Positions 55,940-64,000 of a stretch of DNA of 64,000 bases are shown here, piece after piece. The notes below the pieces were generated by a model that made no database searches, was not told the DNA's origin, and saw nothing but the letters and a program-made list of their open reading frames with translations. The stretch is from Halicephalobus mephisto (Eukaryota; Nematoda; Chromadorea; Rhabditida; Panagrolaimidae), in NCBI GenBank assembly GCA_009193035.1, contig SWDT01000017.1:186001-250000 (forward strand). The letters run 5' to 3'. Every line of letters starts with the position of its first letter. The stretch's first letter is position 1. A program made the translations under genes and the position numbers.

Positions 55940-56125
55940 AAAAAAATAAAAATTGACCCTAGTTAAGTCTTTCACGTGTTTTTGACAATGACCGAGAATT
56001 GTCAAATCTTGATAGACGTTTTCAAATACGAAATACAAAAAGAACAGGTGGTGCCTGACACGGATTTTCGAGGCCACGGAGTACGGGACTCCTTTTGTAC
56101 AAGCGTTATAACCAAACAAAAGCGA
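55940..56125. other. Island sharing a motif with 58.77-58.90 kb
   Basis: Non-repeat sequence open on both strands. The minus frame has IRVRHHLFF. The same region at 58.8 kb has NGARHHLSF, and both share ACAAGTGGTGCCTGGC-like DNA and a nearby CAGCTGATC. Possibly two pieces of one dispersed element. Confidence 0.3.
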
Positions 56126-56129
56126 TATT

Positions 56130-56680
56130 TTTGCAATTTTTCGGATTTCTGCGAAAAAATCGGTAAAAATAGAAAAGAAACTTTTTAAAATATATATAAA
56201 TACATTTTTTAGGATTTTCGGAAATTCGTGTCGAGACCGTTTTAATAGAAATCTACTTTTTCGATTTTTATGGTACTGTAATTTTTGGGATTTCTGCGAA
56301 AAAATCGGTAAAAATAGAAAAAAAAACTTTTTAAAATATATATAAATACATTTTTTAGGATTTTCGAAAATTCTTGTCGAGACCGTTTTAATAGAAATCT
56401 ACTTTTTCGATTTTTATAGTACTGTAATTTTTGGGATTTCTGCGAAAAAATCGGTAAAAATAGAAAAAATTTTTTTTAAATATATATAAATACATTTTTT
56501 AGGATTTTCGAAAATTCTTGTCGGGACCATTTTAGTAGAAATATACTTTTTCGATTTTTATGGTACTGTAATTTTTGGGATTTCTGTGAAAAAATCGGTA
56601 AAAATAGAAAAAAAAACTTTTTTTTAAATATATTTAAATCTATTTTCGAAAATTCGTGTTGGGATTATTTTTGTAAAAAT
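56130..56680. repeat. 145-bp tandem repeat
   Basis: Four copies. GATTTCTGCGAAAAAATCGG occurs at 56144, 56289 and 56435, with a variant at 56579, spacings 144-146 bp. Units contain TACATTTTTTAGGATTTTCG, a GTCGAGACCG motif and ATGGTACTGTAATTTTTGGG. Confidence 0.88.
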
Positions 56681-56859
56681 ATATTTTTTCATTCTTATAA
56701 AATAAGCAAAAATAAAAAATAATATTTTTGATCACGTAACTAAATCGATTTATTTTAAAAATATTTGTTCAAAGTTCTTCAATTTTCTAAAGAATTCTAG
56801 AAAGTTCATCCTGAGACCACTTTGTGAAAATTTTAATTTTTTTTTAAATAGTAAAATTT

Positions 56860-57230
56860 AAAAAAAATAATTTTCTAAAAATTTATAATATTAAAAAAAA
56901 TAATTTTCTCCAAATTTATGTTAATAAAAAAACCATTTTTTTTTATAATTACTTTTTAAAAATTAATGTTAATAAAAAAAATCATTTTTTGTTAATAATT
57001 ATTTTTTAAAAATTAATGTTAATAAAAAAATTATTTTTTAAAAATTTATGTTAATAAAAAAAGTTATTTTTTTCTATAATTATTTTTTAAAAATTTATAT
57101 TAATAAAAAATTATTTTTTAAAAATTTATATTAATAAAGAAATTATTTTTTTTGATAATTATTTTTTCTAAATTTATATCAGTAAAAAAATTTATTTTTT
57201 TTAATAATTATTTTTTAAAAATTTTGACGT
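56860..57230. repeat. TTATGTTAATAAAAAAATTA repeat
   Basis: About eight 40-60 bp units with AAAAATTTATGTTAATAAAA and TAATTATTTTTTAAAAATT. Confidence 0.8.
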
Positions 57231-57324
57231 TTGAAATTTGGACCTTTCCCCGAATTTTTGAATCGCGCAAAACTCCTTTTCGAACGAAAATTTTTGTTTA
57301 TTTATGTATTATTGAGGCAAAAGG

Positions 57325-57540
57325 GTGTCACACTCATCGACAAACACCGCCAAGTCGTATTTCACGATTTCCTTTCCGGACAAATGTTTGCTGATTGACG
57401 CGCTCGTGATCCAAGGCTTTCCGGCTTTTCATCGGCGCCTTCTTCGTTATCTATCAGTCAAATTTTTTCCAACTTTATTTCTCAAAAATTCATTTTTTGA
57501 CAATGTCATTAAGCAATACCGATTATTGACTTTAATGTAG
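57325..57540 (+). CDS. Possible coding fragment, unrecognised
   Basis: Open frame to TAG in a patch of normal composition. It reads SYFTISFPDKCLLIDALVIQ, then GFPAFHRRLLRYLSVKFFPT. There is no ATG at its natural start (a GTG precedes), so any real exon would begin upstream. No family recognised. Confidence 0.25.
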   Translation: MSHSSTNTAKSYFTISFPDKCLLIDALVIQGFPAFHRRLLRYLSVKFFPTLFLKNSFFDNVIKQYRLLTLM

Positions 57541-57639
57541 TTTTTATTTTTTCGATTTTTGTGTTTTGGATTCAATCGAAATTAAATTTTTTTTCTTAAT
57601 CCCGGACTAGATTTTCGATTTTCGGGATTTCTAAGCTTT

Positions 57640-58090
57640 GTATAATGTAATAGAAGTTTCGAAATCTGCGGAATTTTGTAGAATCTTAGTTTGTGGAATT
57701 TTTTGAAGATTTTTGAAATTTCAGAAGAGCTTCTGGAAAATTTTAGAAAATTATAGAATTTTATAGAAAATCCTAAATTATTTTAAAATTTTATCGAAGA
57801 TTCTAGAATTCTCCTAAATTTTGTAGAAGATTCTGGAAAATTTTAGAAAATTATAGAATTTTATAGAAAATTCTAAATTATTTTAAAATTTTACCGAAGA
57901 TTCTAGAATTCTTCAGAATTTTATAAAATTTTGTATTTTTAATTATTTTTACGAAAGCTTCTAGAAAACTAAAAAATTATAAAATTTTATAGAAAATCCT
58001 AAATTATTTTAAAATTTTACCAAAGATTCTAGAATTCTCAAGAATTTTGTAAAATTCTGTATTTTTAATTATTTTTACGAAATAATTTTC
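57640..58090. repeat. About 120-bp repeat of AGAATTTTATAGAAAATCCT
   Basis: Three copies of a block with TTATAGAATTTTATAGAAAA, AATTATTTTAAAATTTTACC and GAAGATTCTAGAATTCT. Then 58100-58740 is T-rich filler with no gene seen. Confidence 0.75.
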
Positions 58091-58693
58091 ATTTTTACAA
58101 AGATGTAATTTTCTTTCGATTTATATTTTTCTAAATGTTGTTTATCTTCAAAAATCGTGAGTTTTAAACTTTTTTTTGATTTTTGGTCTGTAAAACAACT
58201 TAAAAAATAAGTTTTTTTAAATATAAAATTTTTTAAAAATTTGATTTTTTAAAGTTTTTAAAAAATTTTTGATTTTTTAATTTTAAATTTTTTTTGATTT
58301 TTTAAAATTTTTGATTTTTTAAAATTTGAAACTAGACCAGTTTTTTTTAACAAATCTGGTCCTTGGATAGCTGCCAGGATTACGAAATATCACACAATAA
58401 TGCATTTTTGCAGAAAAAAAGAATCATGTTTCTTTTCGAAAAAATTGCGCAATCCCAAGTACACTCAAATCTTGAGAATCTTAAAAAATATAATTTAAAA
58501 AAATTGATTTTATTTTAAACTTTCGATTTTAAAATTTTTTTATAATTTTTTAATATTTTTAAAATTATTTAAATTTAAAAAAAATTTTTGAAGTTTTTTA
58601 AAGATTTTTGATTTTTTTTAATTTTAAAATTTTTTGATTTTTTTTATATTTTCTGATTTTTCAAGGTTTTTTATTTTTTTTAATTTTAAAATT

Positions 58694-58906
58694 TTATTTT
58701 TTTCTAAATTTTTCAAGGTTTTTGATTTTTAAAATTTTTAATTTCCGAATTAATGCGAAACAGACAGTTCCGATGGTGATCAGCTGATAGTTGTCTATTG
58801 TGTTTTGGGATTCCCTTGTTTTTTCAAAAGACAAGTGGTGCCTGGCTCCGTTTCTTCGTGCTTTTAGTAAAATCCGACCTTCATTCAAAACTTGGAAAAT
58901 CTCCAA
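58694..58906 (-). CDS. Possible small ORF, partner of the 55.9-56.1 kb island
   Basis: Minus-strand ATG frame MEIFQVLNEGRILLKARRNG, then ARHHLSFEKTRESQNTIDNY and QLITIGTVCFALIRK, running into filler before its stop. The first 55 residues look protein-like. It shares the RHHL-containing DNA with the 56-kb island. From 58930 to 59390 there is A/T filler. Confidence 0.25.
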   Translation of the reverse strand: MEIFQVLNEGRILLKARRNGARHHLSFEKTRESQNTIDNYQLITIGTVCFALIRKLKILKIKNLEKFRKK

Positions 58907-59389
58907 TCTTGTGCATATTTTGGGGCCATTTCGGAATTTTAAAAAAGTTTCTGAAACGGTTCGGAATCTTGTAGAAATTCAAAAAATTTTAAAATCAATT
59001 TTTAAGTTTAAAAATTTAATATATTTTTTAAAATTTTTAAGTTTTTGGAAATTTACAAAATTCAATATATTTAAAATTTTATAAATTTTTCTAAAATTAT
59101 AAAATTATTTAAAATTCAAAATTAATAAAATTATTTAAAATTAATAAAATTATTTAAAATTAATAAAATCATTTAAAATATTTAAAATTAATAAAAATTT
59201 TAAAATTAATAAAATTATTTAAAATTAATAAAAATTTTTAAAATTATTTAAAATTTTCTAAATTTTCTAAAATTATAAAGTTATTTAAAATTCGGAATTT
59301 CTAAAATTTTTTAAAACTTAAAATTTACAAATATTCGTGTTGAGATTTTTTTCGTGAAAAATTTGTTTTTTTTTAATATTTTCGTTTTT

Positions 59390-60245
59390 GAAATTCTTAG
59401 AAAAATTTAAATATTCGTGTTGGGACAATTTCGTGGAAATTCACGTCGTGTTTATTCCGTCAATGTCGCGTCAGGACAATTTCGTAACGTTGTTTCTTTT
59501 CAGGTTGTGGAATGGCACTTTTTCGAAAACAACATCTGAACTCGTTCTGGAGATTTTCCTCGAGACCATTTCGTAACTACATTCATTTTTAATTTTTTAA
59601 CAATGACAGTTTCAAAAATAACATGAAATTGAATTTTTTCGAAATTCCTCTCGAGACAATTTTTTGGGAAATTTCGTTTTAAGATTATTTTTAAAAAATT
59701 CTTTTCGAGACAATTTTTTGGGAAATTTCGTTTTAAGATTATTTTTTTAAAATTCTTCTCGAGACAATTTTTTGGGAAATTTCGTTTCGGGAAGATTATT
59801 TTCTCGAAATTCTTCTCGAGACCACTTTTTGAGAAATTTCGTTTTAAGATTATTTTTTAAAAATTCTTTTCGAGACCATTTTTAGAGAAATTTTGTTTTA
59901 AGATTATTTTCTCGAAATTCCAGTTGGGACCATTTTATAAGAATTTGTCTCGAGAGAATTTCGTCATAGCGTTCATTTTTTAATAACATTAAAATTTAAA
60001 TTTTTACAAAATTTCCCTTTGAAACTACTTTTTTAAAACTTTCTTTTTAAGACCATTTTTTTCCGAAAATTTCCCTTTTGAAACCACTTTTTTAAACTTT
60101 CTTTTTAAGACCATTTTTTCTGAAAATTTCCCTTCGAGACCATTTTGTCATAACTTTCATTTTTAAACTTTTTCAAGACCATCTAAATTTAGATTTTCCA
60201 GAAATTCGTTTCAAGAATATTTTTTAAAATCCCCGTCGAGACAAT
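59390..60245. repeat. TTCTCGAGACAATTTTTTGG arrays
   Basis: About a dozen units of 50-60 bp with AAATTCTTCTCGAGACAATT and GGGAAATTTCGTTTTAAGAT, belonging to the GTGTCGAGACC family. 60360-60870 is A/T filler with AAAGAATTTTAATTTCAAAA repeats. Confidence 0.8.
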
Positions 60246-60869
60246 TTTGTAAAAATGCTTATTTCCTCCTTTTACAATTGTAAATTGATCTATGTTTATT
60301 TCCCGGTCGTGTGTTTGGATCTTTGTCCCGTATCTGCATAATGGAGTAGATGTAACCAAGTTACTTTTAATTTTTAAACTACCTTTTTAAAAAACTTAAA
60401 AATTAGATTTAAAAAATAAAAAAATTCAATATAAAAGTAAATTTCTTAAAAAAGTATAAAAAATAAAAGGTTTTAATTTAAAAAAAATAAAAAATTAGAT
60501 TTTCTTAAAAATGGAAAATTTTAATTTCAAAAAAAAAAGAAAATTAAATTTTTTTATAAAATTCAAAATTTTAATTTTTTAAAAAAATAGAAAATTAAAG
60601 AATTTTAATTTTTTTTAAAAAGTAGAAAATTAAAGAATTTTAATTTCAAAAAAAAAGAAAATTAAATTTTTTTATGAAATTCAAAATTTTAATTTTTTTT
60701 AAAAATAAAAATTAAATTTTTTAAAAAATGGAAAATTTTAATTTCAAAAAAAAAGTAGAAAATTAAAGAATTTTAATTTCAAAAAAAATAGAAAATTAAT
60801 TTTTTTTATAAAATTCAAAATTTTAATTTTTTAAAAAAATTAAAATTAAATTTTCTTAAAAATGGAAAA

Positions 60870-61200
60870 CTTGGGCATTACGTGGAAATCACGAGACATT
60901 TTTGAACGTATTTGAACTGGTCCAGCTGTTTTCTTTGACGTCGAGACTTGATTAAAAATTGCACATGACCAAAGACCGGGGTTCTTTGTCTCAATTTTCA
61001 TCCTGAAAAAAAAGCTTTAGCTGTCTTCTGGAATCTCGTGTCATTCCAGTTGCCTGAACCGTTTTTTCCTTAAAGAAACTTTTTTTGCTTACATTTGCAA
61101 AAACACGTTCATCTGTCGTCCGAGAATCACGTGCCATTGGCCTCGTGAAATCCAGTTTGTTTTTGAAATAAGCAGATGAAATCCAAAAAAGCAACTTTTG
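60870..61200 (-). other. Island with possible exon
   Basis: Minus strand from about 61140: MARDSRTTDERVFAN ends at a fair AAT|GTAAGC donor. Two acceptor-like sites follow (GGTTCAG, TTTTTTTTCAG). The read-through frame has the repeated RDSR. The coding nature is unclear and nothing is recognised. Confidence 0.2.
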
Positions 61201-61209
61201 TTTACAACT

Positions 61210-61510
61210 GGAACGTTTTTCAAAATTTCACAATTTTTTTAAAAATCCTTGAATTTTTACAATTTTTTAAAAATTTTTTGAATTTTTTTTAAAAATTTCA
61301 CAATTTTTTAAAAATCCTTGAATTTTTACAGTTTTTTGAATTTTTATAGTTTTCAAAAAATTTTTCAAATTTTTACAATTTAAAAAAAATTTTTTTAACT
61401 TTTTCAAAATTTCACAATTTTTTAAAAATTCTTGAGTTTTTACAATTTTTTGAATTTTTTTAAAAATTCTTTGAGTTTTTACAATTTTTTTGAATTTTTA
61501 CAGTTAATTT
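61210..61510. repeat. TTTCACAATTTTTTAAAAAT repeat
   Basis: About six units with AAAATCCTTGAATTTTTACA. Confidence 0.7.
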
Positions 61511-61559
61511 AGTTTTTCGTTTTTAGTTCAATGTTGAATTTTAATGATGTTAATTATTT

Positions 61560-61930
61560 TTATGCTCGAACGTTTACTCATAAATTTTTACTTTTTTTCT
61601 TTGTTTAATTTTGAAATATAAAAATAATTTTTAATTTTTCATATATGAAATTCAATTTTTACTTTTCTTTAAATTTAATTTTGAAATATAAAAATAATTT
61701 TTAATTTTTTATATATGAAATTCAACTTTAACTTTTTCTCAACTTTAATTTTGAAATATAAAAATAATTTTTAATTTTTTATATATGAAATTCAATTTTT
61801 ACTTTTATTTTTTACTTTTTCTCAATTTTAATTTTGAAGTATAAAAATAATTTTTAATTTTTCATATATGAAATTCAACTTTAACTTTTATTTTTTTACT
61901 TTTCTTTAACTTTAATTTTGAAATATAATA
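61560..61930. repeat. About 72-bp repeat
   Basis: Five copies with TTAATTTTGAAATATAAAAA, TAATTTTTAATTTTTCATAT and ATGAAATTCAATTTTTACTT. Confidence 0.85.
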
Positions 61931-62234
61931 TTAATAATTATTTCCTACTTTGTTTCATGTCTATATTGTACTGTTCGGGCTTGTGAAATATTCGTGTTTC
62001 TGTCGGACAAGTCTATTTCCCGTTAATCAGCTTCAATTTCCTTTTTTCTCAAAATTGGGAGTCTTCTGAAACTCAAGTGCCTTTTATTTTTCGATTTAAA
62101 ATTATTGAATATTTCTAAAACTATAATCCTTTAATTTTCTTTATTAAAATTAATTTTCTCAATCTTATTATCCCCCACCCTCAGGCGGATTTCAAAATAT
62201 AATAGTCTATGTCGGGGTTTATAAAGAAATCCAC

Positions 62235-62580
62235 ATCAAAACTAAACTCGCATGTTGCACGCAGTATTCTGGAAAGTTAATCGGAATCAAACCTGCAGAT
62301 TGCATGCAACATTCAGACAAGTTGTTCAAAATCAAACCTGCAGGTTGCGCGCAGTATTCTGGAAAGTTGTTCAAAATTAAACTTGCAAGTTGCGCGCAAC
62401 ATTAGGACAAATAACTCAATATCAAACTCGCATGTTGCGCGCAGCATTCTGACAAATTGTTCAAAATCAAACCTGCAGGTTGCGCGCAGCATTCTGGCAG
62501 GTCGATCAGTATTTGTGTTTATATTTACAAAAATTTCGAAATCAAATTTGCAGGTTGCATGCAATATTTCATCGACTTAT
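62235..62580 (-). repeat. TTGCGCGCAA satellite, cluster D (inverted)
   Basis: Seven copies of a 45-55 bp unit with AAACCTGCAGGTTGCGCGCA and GCATTCTGGAAAGTTGTTCA. It has the same orientation as cluster B and opposite to A and C. Minus-strand peptide repeats (MLRATCRFDFEQ) are read-through of the satellite. Confidence 0.85.
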
Positions 62581-62789
62581 TTAATTTTTGTGGAGAAAAT
62601 TTGTTTTATTTTGATTTTTATGTCGACGGCTTTTTAGATTTAGCTACTGAAAAATTTTAGTCTTTTATGAAAGAAACAAGACTGGCCTATATCCCTCCAT
62701 GGTCTCATTTGTGAAAGACAAATTTGTCCTGACTGGGGCGTAGTATTATTTCGCTGTTTTGATGTGGCCATAGAACCATGTCATTGATG

Positions 62790-62987
62790 CTAATTTTGAA
62801 GGAAAAAGAGTCCGCAACAGCTACCCGAGTTATCGACCGCTTTTTGGCATTTTGCCGAAACGGCTTTTAGGGAAAACGGCACTTTAGCTGATCTCAGATC
62901 CCTTAAGCGAAATTTGCACTTTTTGTTTCCATAAAAAACTGGCTTTTTTGGTGGAAATCTCGTGTATTTTGGATTTTGAACATCCAT
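62790..62987 (-). CDS. Possible 65-residue basic protein
   Basis: Minus-strand ATG-to-TAG frame: MDVQNPKYTRFPPKKPVFYG, then NKKCKFRLRDLRSAKVPFSL and KAVSAKCQKAVDNSGSCCG. Lys-rich with five Cys and normal composition. The plus strand of the same DNA contains GCCGTTTTCCC / GCCGAAACGGC words common in nematode intergenic repeats, so this may be chance. Confidence 0.3.
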   Translation of the reverse strand: MDVQNPKYTRFPPKKPVFYGNKKCKFRLRDLRSAKVPFSLKAVSAKCQKAVDNSGSCCGLFFLQN

Positions 62988-63269
62988 ATCCCGTCGTTAA
63001 AATGTGGATTTATTTTTTAAAATCTCTAAATTTTAATATTTTAGAAAATTTCTAGATTTTAATATTTTTGAAAATTTCAAAATTTTAATATTCTAAAAAA
63101 TCTCTAAATTTTTATATTCTAAAAATGTTTTGAATTTCTGAATTTTAATATTTTAAAATTTCTAAGTTTTAATATTTTTAGAAAATTTTAGATTTTAATA
63201 TTTTTGAAGTTTTTAAAAAGTTTTTTGAATTCCATAAAAAATTCAAAAAGTATTTTAAATCCACGATTC

Positions 63270-64000
63270 TGAAAATTCATGTCTAGACAATTTTTAACGA
63301 ATTTGCTTAATTGCATGGTCTTTGAAGTTTTCGTGTCGGGACCAATTTGTGGGTTTTTAATTTCCATAAAATTTTAAGTTTCTAAATAATTTCGAAATTT
63401 TCGTGTTAAGACTATTTCGTAAAATTTCGACATTTTTGTGTCAAGACTATTTTTAAAAGGATTTCAAAATTTTCGTGGTGAGACTATTTCGTAAAAGTCA
63501 CTACTTTTCATAATAACAAAATTTCGAAATTTTCGTGTTGGGACTATTTCGAAATTTCCATGTTGGGACTATTTCGAAATTTTCGTGTTGAGACTACTTT
63601 TAAAAATTTCGTGTTAAGACTATTTCGAAATTTTCGTGATGAGACTACTTTTAAAAATTTCGAAACTTTCGTGTTGAGACTATTTCGTAAAAGTTCTTGG
63701 TTTTCATAATAACAAGATTCCGGGAAATTCGCGTCGAGAAAATTTCGCAATGATGTTTATTTCCAATTTTCATAATAATATTTTGAAAGTTTTAATAATT
63801 CTGAGAATTCTTCTCAGTACAATTTTTGAAAAAAAACTAATTTTTAATCTATATAATGTTATTCTAAAAATTTGTCCCGAGAGAACTTCACAACAAAGTT
63901 CATTTTTAATTTTTCATAATAATATAGTTCTAAGAATTCCCGTTGAGACACTTCCGCAACCAAATTTATTTTTAATTTTTAATAATTATGCAATTTCGAA
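63270..64000. repeat. TTTCGTGTTGAGACTATTTC arrays
   Basis: About fifteen short units with AAATTTTCGTGTTGAGACTA and TTTCGTAAAAG; spacing shrinks to 30-40 bp between 63530 and 63680. It runs to the window edge. 63000-63260 is A/T filler. Confidence 0.85.

Overview
The window is animal nuclear DNA from a nematode, most probably a Caenorhabditis or close rhabditid relative. Genes are split by short introns with TTTCAG-type acceptors. The gene set includes a nematode-type Sri/Srh chemoreceptor, an sbt-1/7B2 gene, a num-1/Numb gene and a divergent nematode ligand-gated channel subunit. The intergenic DNA is very A+T-rich and crowded with TACTGTAG-type words and tandem repeats. I saw no rRNA, CRISPR array or bacterial-style operon.

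Layout. 0-8.4 kb, all on +: SDE2 (PCNA-linked replication/splicing factor), DNAJA3/Tid1 (mitochondrial Hsp40), LRPAP1/RAP (ER chaperone of LDL-receptor-family proteins) and a small unrecognised two-exon gene. 9.2-15.4 kb, on -: a seven-transmembrane chemoreceptor whose open frame runs on through a 30-bp minisatellite, then a 300-residue protein with 31-residue repeats. 16.3-17.1 kb, on +: eIF4E. 17.2-19.6 kb, on -: mitochondrial glycerol-3-phosphate acyltransferase, tail to tail with eIF4E. 21.2-26.1 kb, on -: 7B2 (sbt-1), with two introns of about 2 kb. 26.5-32.8 kb: almost entirely tandem repeats. 32.9-37.1 kb, on +: Numb. It is followed 142 bp later by a Cys-loop receptor subunit (37.3-40.3 kb), a spacing that fits a two-gene operon.

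From about 41 kb to the end I found no recognisable multi-exon gene. That stretch holds arrays of 30-180 bp repeats, a cluster of three tRNA-like sequences (50.65-50.97 kb), a few short open frames or fragments and a strong 62-nt hairpin. Two repeat themes recur through the window. One is a dispersed motif around GTGTCGAGACC. The other is a satellite built on the palindrome TTGCGCGCAA, present as four separated clusters in both orientations.

Most of the genes are housekeeping or neuronal functions without an obvious shared pathway. The clearest candidates for new biology are the translated minisatellite on the chemoreceptor, the two mutually exclusive C-termini of DNAJA3, the four-cluster satellite, the 186-bp higher-order repeat and the hairpin. 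Exon boundaries were worked out by hand from splice signals and reading-frame continuity.
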